Assembly (NCBI RefSeq): GCF_014192715.1
Contig: NZ_JACHYH010000001.1
Coordinates: 558,001-622,000 of the forward strand
Length of the DNA stretch: 64,000 nucleotides
Reading direction: 5' to 3'
Source of the DNA: Luteibacter sp. Sphag1AF
Lineage (GTDB): Bacteria > Pseudomonadota > Gammaproteobacteria > Xanthomonadales > Rhodanobacteraceae
Shown: positions 32,879 through 41,842 of the stretch, one piece after another
Layout: every line of letters begins with the position of its first letter
Numbering within the stretch: position 1 is the stretch's first letter
Position numbers and translations under genes: made by a program
Notes under the pieces: generated by a model
Seen by the model: only the letters and a program-made list of their open reading frames with translations
Databases searched by the model: none
Told to the model about the DNA's origin: nothing

Positions 32879-35800
32879 ATGAACAAGAAGTTGCTGACAC
32901 GCAGGCACGCACTCGCACTGGCCGTTGCCACGTGCCTGGGCGTGGCGACGGGCGCATACGCCCAGTCCACCACGGGTAACCTCTACGGCACCGCGCCCGT
33001 TGGCGCGGGCGAGACGGTGCTCATTGAAAGCTCCACGGGCCTGAAGCGCGAAGTGCCTGTGGATGCGATGGGCAAGTACGTGGCATCCCAGTTGCCGCTG
33101 GGGACCTACACCATCACGCTGCGCCGCGATGGTGCCGCTATCGACTCGCGCAAAGACGTTCAGCTTCGTGTCGGCTCAAGTACCGATGTGTCGTTTGCCG
33201 TTGCGGCCACAAGCTCCACAGACGCCACCGATCTTGGCGGCGTGACCGTTACCAGCAACAGCCTGCCTGCCATTGACGTCACGTCAGTCGACTCGCGCAC
33301 CGTCATCACGTCCCAGCAGCTGGCCCGCCTGCCTCTGGGCCGCAATGCCGAAGCCATCGCAAAGCTCGCCCCCGGGGTCGTTGCCAACACGGGTGGCTTC
33401 ACCAGTGACACGGGTCGTTCGCTCGTCAGCTTCGGCGGCTCCGCTGCCAGCGAGAACGCGTACTACGTCAACGGCTTCAACGTCACCGATCCGCTCAATG
33501 GTGCCGGTGGACTTCAGTTGCCGTACGGCGCCATCGACCAGCAGGAAGTCTATACGGGCGGCTACAGCGCGCAGTACGGACGTTCCGACGGCGGCGTCAT
33601 CAACCAGGTAGGCAAGCGCGGTACCAACGACTGGCACTTCGGTGCGCAGGTCTTGTGGGAACCAGCATTCGCACGCAGCAACTACCGCGATTACTACTAC
33701 ACCAGCACGCCGAAGTCAGCCGTGGCCGGTAACCTGTACGACCCGCGCAGCGAAAACTCTGAGTGGACCACCACCGTCAGCGCCTACGCAGGTGGCCCGC
33801 TCATCAAGGACAAATTGTTCGTCTTCGTGGCCGCCGAAGCCGAGCGCCGCCAGGGTTCCAACGTCAACGCGGTAGACAACACCGCCACGCCGTCGTCCGA
33901 CTATCGGTACAACAGCCCGCGCATGTACGCGAAGATCGACTGGAACATCACCGACAGCCACATCCTCGAATTGACGGGCGCATCAGACAAGCGCTCAGGC
34001 AGCGGTTCGCGCTACGCATACGACTTCGTCAACCGCGAACGTGGCGCGTATCTGAAACCGCTCAACGACACCAAGACCGGCGGTGATCTGTACGTGGCCA
34101 AGTACACCGGCTATATCACCGACGATCTGACGGTGAGTGCGATGTACGGCGAAATGAACACCAAGAATCGTGATGTGCCCGGCACCTACGATCCCAGCCT
34201 CACCTATGTCAGCGGCATCACCAGCCAGAACCCGCTGCTCAATGGCGGCAGCCCGCGCGGCAACAGCCAGGTGGCCAACCTCGCTGATCCCGCGCGTGGC
34301 AACAAGACGCAGAACTTCCGTTTCGACCTCGCCTACCATCTGGGCAACCACACCATCAGCGTTGGCGTGGACAACCAGAAATCCCAGGCCAACAACCAGG
34401 GCACCCGCACGTCCGGCCCCGGCTACAGCTGGGCCTATCGCCGCACCGACACGCCCAACACGCCCATCTCCGATGGCGGCCCGGGCAACCCGAACAACGT
34501 ACCCGCACCGGCCGGTTTTCCTGGTGGCGAGACGGGTTATTACGTTTATCAGGACATCGCCAACAACGCGGTGAGCGTGCGTTCAGAACAGCGTGCGCAA
34601 TACATTGAAGACAAGTGGCAGGTCTCGGATCGCTGGCTGCTGTCGCTGGGCCTTCGCAACGATCAGTTCACCGACTACAACCCTGCCGGTCAGGCGTTCA
34701 TCCGCCAGACCAAGCCGCAGTGGGCTCCGCGCCTGGGTGCAAGCTGGGACGTCAACGGCGATGGCAGCTTCAAGGTCTTCGCCAACGCGGGCCGCTACTA
34801 CCTCGGCCTGCCGCTCAATCCCGCCACCGGCGCAGCAGCGGGCTACATTGCCACCCAGCAGTACTTCACCTATACCGGCATCGCTGCCGACGGCACGCCC
34901 ACCGGCCTCACGCCGATCAGCGGCCTGGTTTCAGCCAACAACTCCTACGGCGTGCAGCCCGACCCGCGCACTGTCACGGCCGCCAACCTCAAGGCCGAGC
35001 ATCAGGACGAATTCATCCTGGGCTTCGACAAGACGCTTGGCACCGATTACGTATGGGGCATGAAAGCCACCCAGCGCATCCTGCGCGCGGCCATCGACGA
35101 CTTCTGCGACATCGGCCGTGTTACAGCGAAAGCCGAAGCGCTGGGCTACACCGTTGGCTCCACCAACAGCTGCTACCTGATCGACGGCGGCGCGGCCAAC
35201 ACCTTCGTGCTGCTGGACACCTCAGGCAATCCCTTCCGCGTGCCGCTCAGCCGCGAAGAGCTTGGCTTCCCGCAGCTGAAGCGCCGCTACTACGGTCTTG
35301 AAACCTTCCTTGAGCACCCGTTCAACGGCAAGTGGTACGGCAAGATCGACTATGTCTTCTCGCGTAGCTACGGCAATACCGAAGGCCAGCTTCGCTCCGA
35401 CCTTCGCCAGAACGGCGCATCCGCCAGCGAGGACTGGGACAACTACGCCATCATGGTCAACGCCAACGGCGTGCAGAACAACGACCATACCCATGTCCTG
35501 AAAGCCTATGGCTACTACCAGGTCGCTCCCGAGTGGCAGGTCTCCGGCAACTTCTCGGCGCAGTCCGGCAACCCGCGCATCTGCCTGGGCTACTTCGGTG
35601 CCGACCACAGCAACCCCACCGGCTACAACAACGCCTACCACTTCTGTAATGGCGAACCGTCGCCGCCCGGAAGCCAGGGCCGCCTGCCGTGGACCTTCCA
35701 GCTGGATCTGGGCGTGACCTATCGCCCCAACTGGGGCGACCAGAAGCTAGCCTTCAGCGCCAACGTCTTCAACGTGCTGAACGAACAGCGCGCCACCTTC

Positions 35801-35914
35801 CTCCAGCCCAACGGCGAAGGTGATTCACCGCGCACCGTCAACCCGCAGTACGGCATGCCGCTTCTGTCCGAAGCACCGCGCTACGTCCGCTTCAGCGTCA
35901 ACTACGACTTCTGA
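32879..35914 (+). CDS. Oar-like TonB-dependent receptor with regulatory-like domain
   Basis: A 1,011-residue receptor of the Oar type. A signal peptide (RHALALAVATCLGVATGAYAQ) is followed by a carboxypeptidase-regulatory-like beta domain (about 28-105: TTGNLYGTAPVGAGETVLIESSTGLKR), then a plug (ITSQQLARLPLGRNAEAIAKLAPGVVAN) and a large barrel ending in VRFSVNYDF. Oar-like receptors take up large substrates or carry adhesion functions; the substrate is unknown. The ATG follows a GGGGAAGG ribosome site. Confidence 0.9.
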   Translation: MNKKLLTRRHALALAVATCLGVATGAYAQSTTGNLYGTAPVGAGETVLIESSTGLKREVPVDAMGKYVASQLPLGTYTITLRRDGAAIDSRKDVQLRVGSSTDVSFAVAATSSTDATDLGGVTVTSNSLPAIDVTSVDSRTVITSQQLARLPLGRNAEAIAKLAPGVVANTGGFTSDTGRSLVSFGGSAASENAYYVNGFNVTDPLNGAGGLQLPYGAIDQQEVYTGGYSAQYGRSDGGVINQVGKRGTNDWHFGAQVLWEPAFARSNYRDYYYTSTPKSAVAGNLYDPRSENSEWTTTVSAYAGGPLIKDKLFVFVAAEAERRQGSNVNAVDNTATPSSDYRYNSPRMYAKIDWNITDSHILELTGASDKRSGSGSRYAYDFVNRERGAYLKPLNDTKTGGDLYVAKYTGYITDDLTVSAMYGEMNTKNRDVPGTYDPSLTYVSGITSQNPLLNGGSPRGNSQVANLADPARGNKTQNFRFDLAYHLGNHTISVGVDNQKSQANNQGTRTSGPGYSWAYRRTDTPNTPISDGGPGNPNNVPAPAGFPGGETGYYVYQDIANNAVSVRSEQRAQYIEDKWQVSDRWLLSLGLRNDQFTDYNPAGQAFIRQTKPQWAPRLGASWDVNGDGSFKVFANAGRYYLGLPLNPATGAAAGYIATQQYFTYTGIAADGTPTGLTPISGLVSANNSYGVQPDPRTVTAANLKAEHQDEFILGFDKTLGTDYVWGMKATQRILRAAIDDFCDIGRVTAKAEALGYTVGSTNSCYLIDGGAANTFVLLDTSGNPFRVPLSREELGFPQLKRRYYGLETFLEHPFNGKWYGKIDYVFSRSYGNTEGQLRSDLRQNGASASEDWDNYAIMVNANGVQNNDHTHVLKAYGYYQVAPEWQVSGNFSAQSGNPRICLGYFGADHSNPTGYNNAYHFCNGEPSPPGSQGRLPWTFQLDLGVTYRPNWGDQKLAFSANVFNVLNEQRATFLQPNGEGDSPRTVNPQYGMPLLSEAPRYVRFSVNYDF

Positions 35915-35932
35915 TCGCACCCGTCCCCTGTT

Positions 35933-35990
35933 GCGCCCGGCCACCGCCGCCATTCCCCATGGCCGGCGGTGATCACCGGGCGCTTTTTTT
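35933..35990 (+). terminator. Terminator of the Oar-like receptor gene
   Basis: GCGCCCGG (35933-35940) pairs with CCGGGCGC (35976-35983) and is followed by seven T residues (35984-35990). The internal CACCGCCGCC/GGCGGTG arms extend the stem. It lies 18 bp past the stop and separates the receptor from the converging effector gene. Confidence 0.9.
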
Positions 35991-36016
35991 GCTTCTGCAC
36001 CCACTACCCGATACCA

Positions 36017-37954
36017 CTACAACGAGTGCCCCATCCCGTGTGAATGCTCCCTCGCCTGCTGAAGCTGCCTTTGCAACGCACGCTCGTGATGATGCTCGGC
36101 GGCTTGGTGAAACTGCTGATAGGACTGTTCCGGCGGAGTCACCGACGCCGCCTGAACGTCCGTGGAGCTTTCCGGCGTGCCGTCCCTTCTCGGATCACCG
36201 TTGTACACAAAGATGTAGCGGTTCACGTCCGGACGATCGTTATCGTCGTAGCTGAATTCCATTGACGTCACCCGCGTGATATTGGCGCGGCGGGCGTCCG
36301 CCATGATCGCGGCGGTCATGTTTTCCAGACGCGTATCGGAAAGGCTGATGCTCTGCTCGGCATAAAGCTCGTGCAACTGGCCACGCACGCTGCGGTACAT
36401 CGCGTGGGCCGGATGTTGCGGATGCCGCGGATCGGGAGGTGATGAGGGCATCGCCTCGGGCAGCTCTGACCGTCCCCTCGCCGCACCCATCTGCGGTGAG
36501 GCAACGTGGATCGAATCATGGGCATGCAGCGGCGCACGCTCGCGCGACATGGATGCGTCGTGGCGGCTACCCGGATGGCCCGGGACGGGCTCATGCGCGT
36601 GATCAACGTATCTGCCCCCGCTCACGGCAGGACTCGGCGGGCTCCACCCGGGAAGCATGCGCTCGCCCGGCAACGGGATATTCCCAATGGCGTGACTGCG
36701 GTCCAGGTCGTAGAAGCGACGCGCTGGCGGCTGCTCCATGGCGCGATGGTCGGGAGCCTGCATTGGAAATTCGCGCGACGTGGCATACGCCACGGCCATG
36801 GAAAGCTGCCCCACGGGACGTCGCTCGCCCAGCGACGCAGCAAGCACGGGGTCCACGGGATCGGGCGGCGCACACGTCACCACCAGCCGGCAATGCGGCG
36901 GCGAAATCTGCGCGCCCATCACGTCACGCATGCCATCGCGCTCGAAGGTCGACGTGCCATAGATGAAAAGATGCTCCTCGGAGCGATGAATCACGTAGCG
37001 CTCCGGGTCCGAAGGCAGCTCACGCTTGTGCACCAGCGGAACGTCGCTCAACGCATTGATGTAATCGGCCATCAGATTGCCATTCAAACGCGCGAGCCCA
37101 TCCACGTGATAGCTGCCACCAATATCCGAATGGGCACCCGGCACGGTCACGCCAAGGAAGCGCCCGTCGGCGGACATACCCTGAGGAATGATCTGGCTGG
37201 ACGGAAACTGGTTGCGACGCTCATCACGCGCCACGATCTGGAACCCGGAAACGACAGAGGACGGCAGGTGGCGATCACGCCTATGCGGCGTGCCGGTGCC
37301 GACGGGGTCGAATAGGGCGACGGCCTGAGGAATGCGACCTGGAGAGACCAGCAGGGGTCGCGGCACAGCAACTTCATCTGGACCATCCCGGTGATCTGCT
37401 CGATCTATTGCCCTCGGATCCTTGATGCCACGCTCATGCACCATACGCGTGAAGCCGGCTGCCTGGTCGGCTCCACGACTAAAGCCTGTCGCCAGAACCC
37501 GAATTTCGGCCCGAGGATCCTCTTTTAGCCAATCACGTGCCTGTCGGCTGAATAGCTCGTACATCGCCTCCAGCCTGGAGTCATAGGTATATCCAAGCGC
37601 CCCGTCAACAACACGTACAACTGCATTGCTTTGAGTACCGGGGCCTTCAAGATATTCAACATAGACATTCGGATTTCTTAGACCGACATCCTTGAGGGAC
37701 GCACTAAACATAGCCACATTTGTCGCGTGCTCTGGATCTCCATCCACGTCGTTCCCTGTTCCATCAAAACTTGCTACGAAAAGACGGTGATGAGGATTCG
37801 CCGATTGATATAACTTCGGCACCGGAAGAGAATCCAGTCGAACGCTGGATAGGTGATAGATCCCTATATCAAGTGCTGTAACCGGGCTGGAACTCACGCC
37901 ATCCAGCAGAAGACCGTCGGAACCCACTTTATGTTTTTCGCTCATTCCTTGCAC
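36017..37954 (-). CDS. T4SS antibacterial effector: Tle1-like (DUF2235) phospholipase with C-terminal XVIPCD
   Basis: A 645-residue two-part protein. Residues 58-300 are a DUF2235/Tle1-like hydrolase: FDGTGND (63-69), nucleophile GFSRGADQA with Ser159, an acid in LFDPVG (Asp216) and VPGAHSDIGG with His275. Residues about 507-645 match the XVIPCD secretion signal: DPRHPQHPAHAMY, then RANITRVTSMEFSYDD, NRYIFVYNGD and a Gln/His-rich tail. A low-complexity linker (400-505) joins them. XVIPCD proteins are recruited by VirD4 and injected into rival bacteria. The start is GTG 37954 or ATG 37945. It lies 11 bp after the adjacent lipoprotein gene. Confidence 0.85.
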   Translation of the reverse strand: MQGMSEKHKVGSDGLLLDGVSSSPVTALDIGIYHLSSVRLDSLPVPKLYQSANPHHRLFVASFDGTGNDVDGDPEHATNVAMFSASLKDVGLRNPNVYVEYLEGPGTQSNAVVRVVDGALGYTYDSRLEAMYELFSRQARDWLKEDPRAEIRVLATGFSRGADQAAGFTRMVHERGIKDPRAIDRADHRDGPDEVAVPRPLLVSPGRIPQAVALFDPVGTGTPHRRDRHLPSSVVSGFQIVARDERRNQFPSSQIIPQGMSADGRFLGVTVPGAHSDIGGSYHVDGLARLNGNLMADYINALSDVPLVHKRELPSDPERYVIHRSEEHLFIYGTSTFERDGMRDVMGAQISPPHCRLVVTCAPPDPVDPVLAASLGERRPVGQLSMAVAYATSREFPMQAPDHRAMEQPPARRFYDLDRSHAIGNIPLPGERMLPGWSPPSPAVSGGRYVDHAHEPVPGHPGSRHDASMSRERAPLHAHDSIHVASPQMGAARGRSELPEAMPSSPPDPRHPQHPAHAMYRSVRGQLHELYAEQSISLSDTRLENMTAAIMADARRANITRVTSMEFSYDDNDRPDVNRYIFVYNGDPRRDGTPESSTDVQAASVTPPEQSYQQFHQAAEHHHERALQRQLQQAREHSHGMGHSL

Positions 37955-37965
37955 TCACTATTCCA

Positions 37966-38553
37966 TTAATACAATTTGCGATATGCCAATACCAACTCGT
38001 CGCGCGCGTCACTATATTTGTTCGCTGGATCCTCTCGACTCTTCAGGGGAATAAAAGCCTTCATGTAGACGCTAATCGTCCTGTCGTTAACCACCAGAAT
38101 GATGTCTGGATTCAGGACAGCCGCACCCTCAAGAATTGCATGCTTGTCAACGTTGTGAACAATCCGCCGATCCTTGAATATTCGGCCCAGATCAACTTCA
38201 GCCTCGTGGTGGATACCGTCTTTTGATTGCCATGTAACGAGAGCCGGCGGCGGAAAGTTCCGTATACCCACTCTGACGGCATGCAATTTCTTCAATTGCG
38301 CCTCGTCGACCAATGCACTTGATTCTTTGCCCTCTCTATCGTCGACATCGTACTTGCCGTGGTAAAAAACCCGGCAACCCATAGTGCTAAAGCAATACGC
38401 GGAAAAGTTATGATCCGAAAAAGCTGGATAAGGGTTTTCCTGACCAAATGACCGCGCACTCTTCATTCGTCCCATTCCGGATGGGGTCATCTGACACCCA
38501 CTCACACTGCAAAACACTACAAGTGAAATGAAAAATCGAGCCGCTATTCGCAT
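37966..38553 (-). CDS. Lipoprotein, candidate immunity protein 1 (effector-proximal)
   Basis: A 195-residue predicted lipoprotein with signal RFFISLVVFCSVSGC (lipobox VSGC). Mature segments: FSAYCFSTMGCRVFYHG, EAEVDLGRIFKDRRIVHNV, ILVVNDRTISVYMKAFIPL and DPANKYSDARDELVLAY. It is a clear paralog of the next gene. Periplasmic lipoproteins commonly neutralise lipase effectors, and its 11-bp gap to the effector supports an immunity role; this is inference. I do not recognise a named family. The region is AT-richer than the window average. Confidence 0.75.
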   Translation of the reverse strand: MRIAARFFISLVVFCSVSGCQMTPSGMGRMKSARSFGQENPYPAFSDHNFSAYCFSTMGCRVFYHGKYDVDDREGKESSALVDEAQLKKLHAVRVGIRNFPPPALVTWQSKDGIHHEAEVDLGRIFKDRRIVHNVDKHAILEGAAVLNPDIILVVNDRTISVYMKAFIPLKSREDPANKYSDARDELVLAYRKLY

Positions 38554-38646
38554 GGTCAGATATCCACTTGCCCGAGGGGAAGCATTAAGCCGCGAGCTCG
38601 CGCACTCCAAGTACATAAACTCTCGCCTTACCTTTAATCTCGAAAG

Positions 38647-39243
38647 TTAGTAGGTGTGCTCGTATGCAAGTACAGGCTCATAGCGGTCGGCGCTGTACTT
38701 GTTGGCGGGGTCCTCCAGCCTCTCCAGAGGAATAAAGGCTTTCATGTAAACGGATATCGTTCGGTCATTGACAACCAAAATAATGGAGGGGTCATCAATG
38801 AATGCCTCCTTCAGAATGTCCCGATCAGCGACGTTGTGAAGAATCTTTCGATCCTTGAAGATGCTATCCAGATCAATACTCGCTTCGTGGCGCGTGCCGT
38901 CAAGAGAACGCCATGTCACGTGTGCGGGTTCTGAGAATTCTTCAATACCAACATGCGAGCTTCTCAGACGCGACAGGTAGTTATCATTCGGTGGCGGCGA
39001 TATCGTGCCGTCCTCATCCATCCATTGATAACGATTACTGTAGATAACCTTGCACCCGTTCGTATTGAAACAATGCGCGCCAAAGCTGTAGCCCGAGAAT
39101 GTTAGTGAGGCGCCATTACTTCGGGATTGCGGCGAACCGGGGCTGTAACGATCATCAGGCATGGTTTTACATCCAGATATAAGGAGGCTAAAAAACATCG
39201 CTATCAAAAATCTCCCTTTTGAAGGGAGCTTGTAACAAGTCAT
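38647..39243 (-). CDS. Lipoprotein, candidate immunity protein 2 (paralog)
   Basis: A 198-residue predicted lipoprotein (signal FLIAMFFSLLISGC, lipobox ISGC), paralogous to the gene at 37966-38553. Shared blocks include the FxAHCFNTNGCKVIYSNRY-like segment, ASIDLDSIFKDRKILHNV, ILVVNDRTISVYMKAFIPL and DPANKYSADRYEPVLAY. The N-terminal parts differ more than the C-terminal. The copy may protect against a variant effector, or be spare immunity. The ATG at 39243 sits at the signal peptide and has no strong ribosome site. Confidence 0.75.
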   Translation of the reverse strand: MTCYKLPSKGRFLIAMFFSLLISGCKTMPDDRYSPGSPQSRSNGASLTFSGYSFGAHCFNTNGCKVIYSNRYQWMDEDGTISPPPNDNYLSRLRSSHVGIEEFSEPAHVTWRSLDGTRHEASIDLDSIFKDRKILHNVADRDILKEAFIDDPSIILVVNDRTISVYMKAFIPLERLEDPANKYSADRYEPVLAYEHTY

Positions 39244-39295
39244 AGGAAACCCTGTTTTTGACTTGAAGACGGTCGTTACAGACGTCAATACGCCC

Positions 39296-40969
39296 TCACC
39301 CGCCCAACCTCGGCACCGCAATCTTCGGCAAGAGCCTTTCCTTGAAGAACCGATCCTTGTAGTAGCGAATCTTTCGGCAACGGATGGGATGGGGGCTGCC
39401 TTCGATGAAGATGATCTGTTCATCAGGGCTCATGGCTTTCAGTTCCTGTGGAAGCATCAGCGCGCGGCGTTCTTCGACCTCTGTCCGGGAAACGCGGCCG
39501 CCCGTGCGTGTTTCGTTGCGCTTGCGAAGCGTGGTGTAGCCAAGCATCTCCGAGTACTCGTTGGCATCGCGCTGCTCGCGTGGCGTATAGATGATCTGGC
39601 AGGCCAGATTCGTCACCATGCTGCGCGCCACGTCACGGCCGTAGGTGGCATCCAGTTGCGAGAGCGACTGAATGACGGTGAATATCCGGATGTTGTAGCC
39701 CGCAAGGAAACTGATGGAGCGGGCGATGATGTCCACGCGGCCGAGTGCAGTGAATTCATCGAGAAGGATCAGGCACTGGTGCTTCAGTTCCGGATTCTTG
39801 TCTGGCAGCTCGCGGACGTTCTGGTTGATAGCCTGACTGAAGAACAGGTTGAGAATCTGGCGTGACTCGGCGAGCTTGTCGGGCGATATGCCGACATAGA
39901 TGCTCATGGGCTTTTTGCGCAGTTCCCTCAGGTCGAAGCTGTCTCGAGACGTGGCCTTGTCAAGCACCGGGTTGAGAAACATGTGAAGCGGCGCCTGGAA
40001 TGTGCCGACTACGGAAGAGAGTGTTTTGTCAGCCAGCGAAGTCAGGTTGGCGAAGGCGGTGCGCGCGTCGGCGCTCAGAAACGTCTGCATGGCCAGACCT
40101 TCAAGATGCTCCTTGAGGTCGCGCCCATCGCCCGAGAGCAGCCGGTAGATCCGGCCAAGGGTGGGCTTGCCGTTGGGACACTTCTTTCCACGTGTGCGCT
40201 CGTTATCCCATTGCTCGAACAGGTAGAGGCTGGCGGCGAGGAAGCAATTGCGTGCGCTACTGATCCAGAACGGATCGCGCTGTCCCTCATCGTCGTAGAG
40301 GATCGCGGCGATGGCCTGTAGATCGGATGTGCGATGCGAGCGATCGTCGCTGACATAGCTCATGGGGTTCCAGCCGTGCGTTCGCAGATCCGGCGAAAAC
40401 GGGTTGAACAGGAACACCTCGCCCTGCGTGGACCGCCACCCGGAGGTAATGTCGAAGGCTTCCTGTTTGATATCCAGCACGACCACCGAGTCGCGGTAGG
40501 TCAGCAGATTCGGAATGACTGCGCCAACGCCCTTGCCGCTGCGGGTGGGCGCTGCGAGCAAGGCATGCCGCGTGCCATGCAGGCGCAGGAAGGCGTTGCG
40601 CCTCTTGCCGATGACGATGCCATGGCCTGCGGCCTGGAGCAGGCCATGACGGGAGAGGTCGCCGTGTCGTGCGAATCGCGCATCCCCGTGCGCGGAGCGG
40701 ATGGTCGGCTTGAGGAACCGGATGACGACAAACACCCACAGGATCAGAGGCAGGCCAAAGCCAACGATGCCAGCTCCTTTGATCGTCATGACATGGGCAG
40801 CGATTTCCGGCCTGTGGCGTATGGAAAAGTACGCCCAATACGTGTGCCACTCCCAGGAGACGTGACGGCCGTTGAGCAACAGCAGCGCCAGCAGACCAGA
40901 CACCCACAGGCCCGCCCAGATCGCGAGCGCCAGGCCACCGAGAGCCAGACCCGCCTTGAACTTGTTCAT
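39296..40969 (-). CDS. virD4: T4SS coupling protein VirD4
   Basis: A 557-residue TraG/VirD4 ATPase. Two membrane helices (about 7-33 and 63-85) anchor it. Walker A is PTRSGKGV (141-148) and Walker B CLILLDEFTALG (399-410), and the all-alpha domain lies between them. It recruits effectors carrying XVIPCD signals in the Xanthomonas-type T4SS. A GGGAG site 7 bases upstream supports ATG 40969. It is the first gene of a co-oriented four-gene run with the lipoproteins and effector, with gaps of 52, 93 and 11 bp. No virB genes are in the window. Confidence 0.92.
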   Translation of the reverse strand: MNKFKAGLALGGLALAIWAGLWVSGLLALLLLNGRHVSWEWHTYWAYFSIRHRPEIAAHVMTIKGAGIVGFGLPLILWVFVVIRFLKPTIRSAHGDARFARHGDLSRHGLLQAAGHGIVIGKRRNAFLRLHGTRHALLAAPTRSGKGVGAVIPNLLTYRDSVVVLDIKQEAFDITSGWRSTQGEVFLFNPFSPDLRTHGWNPMSYVSDDRSHRTSDLQAIAAILYDDEGQRDPFWISSARNCFLAASLYLFEQWDNERTRGKKCPNGKPTLGRIYRLLSGDGRDLKEHLEGLAMQTFLSADARTAFANLTSLADKTLSSVVGTFQAPLHMFLNPVLDKATSRDSFDLRELRKKPMSIYVGISPDKLAESRQILNLFFSQAINQNVRELPDKNPELKHQCLILLDEFTALGRVDIIARSISFLAGYNIRIFTVIQSLSQLDATYGRDVARSMVTNLACQIIYTPREQRDANEYSEMLGYTTLRKRNETRTGGRVSRTEVEERRALMLPQELKAMSPDEQIIFIEGSPHPIRCRKIRYYKDRFFKERLLPKIAVPRLGG

Positions 40970-41157
40970 CCTTGATCTCCCTGCTCGCGTGGTGCGAGCC
41001 GAAGATCATTCTTGCGATCTGGATCGGCCGATACTCTCAGGCGAATCTGAAAATGCCTGCCGAATTTACTCTGCGCGAAACGCCTGCCACGCCCGAGGCC
41101 CTATGACGTTGTGGGAGTGAGTCTGCAAGCGATGGGTGCTCGCCCCACTCTCAAATA

Positions 41158-41179
41158 ATTCCGATGACTTTTTCGGAAT
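41158..41179. repeat. Small inverted repeat upstream of the structured leader
   Basis: ATTCCGA (41158-41164) and TCGGAAT (41173-41179) form a 7-bp inverted repeat with an 8-bp centre containing a T run. It may be an operator, or a short hairpin near the promoter of the leader RNA. The stretch 40970-41157 holds no gene I can support. Confidence 0.35.
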
Positions 41180-41199
41180 AATCGGATAGTTCCGCCTTG

Positions 41200-41432
41200 C
41201 GTGAATCGCGATGCTCTTCGCGTCGCCGACTTCTTCGGCGGCCGGGTGTCGAAACCCGTATGCGTTGAGTTACACAGGCGGTTCGCCGCCTGTGTCCTGC
41301 GCGTTCGCCTTTACGGCGGGCGTGTCGGGCAGGTCTCGCACCTGGCCGGGTTTGACTCATGCACCGGTTTTCGACCCCGACACGTCCGCCACCCTGCACA
41401 GCAGGGTGCGGACCTGCGGCCAAGGAACCGCC
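41200..41432 (+). ncRNA. Structured 5' leader RNA (several hairpins)
   Basis: Hairpins include GGGT-gtcgaa-ACCC, ACACAGGCGG-TTCG-CCGCCTGTGT (41272-41295, 10-bp stem with a stable TTCG tetraloop) and CACCCTGC-ACA-GCAGGGTG (41390-41408). The stretch can be read through in more than one frame without a plausible protein. It ends with an AAGGA ribosome site for the gene at 41433. I recall similar leaders before small proteins in Pseudomonas and Xanthomonadales, but this was not checked. Its boundaries are approximate. Confidence 0.5.
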
Positions 41433-41753
41433 ATGCACACGCCCGACCAGACCATCACCTGCCCCACCTGCCAGAACAACGTCACGCTCAACATCGACCA
41501 GCTACGCGACGTCGCCGTCATGCGACTCGCCGATGCGCAGGCCATCGTTGATATCTCGTCACACGCCGTTGAGGCCGACGTAGACCCCGCGACCGCCGCG
41601 CAACTCAGCATCATGCTGCGGCGACTGCTCGCTGAAGCCATGCCGCCGATCACCGGACTCTGGCGCAGCCGGATAAAACTCATGCCCGTTGAGGCCATCG
41701 ACATGCTGAAAGCCGGGCCATTCGGAACGGCACCCGCTTCCACCGACTCGTAA
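41433..41753 (+). CDS. Small protein with one CPTC motif
   Basis: A 106-residue protein beginning MHTPDQTITCPTCQNNVTLN. The single CxxC could bind half a zinc site or a partner. The rest is helical and acidic (QLRDVAVMRLADAQAIVDISSHAVEADVDP) and ends AIDMLKAGPFG. Function unknown. AAGGAACCGCC upstream decides the start at 41433 against longer in-frame openings that run into the leader. Confidence 0.65.
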   Translation: MHTPDQTITCPTCQNNVTLNIDQLRDVAVMRLADAQAIVDISSHAVEADVDPATAAQLSIMLRRLLAEAMPPITGLWRSRIKLMPVEAIDMLKAGPFGTAPASTDS

Positions 41754-41842
41754 ACAAGCTCACTCCCTCAACAGGCGCCTGTGGGCAGGTGTGTGTGGGA
41801 GCGAGAAGCCCCGCAACCTTCCCTGGGAACCCGGGCGGGCAG

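Noticed and set aside
41211-41432. Reading the leader of the CPTC gene as a 74-residue N-terminal extension
   Set aside because: The stretch forms strong hairpins, lacks any protein-like pattern and is followed by a good ribosome site at the shorter start.
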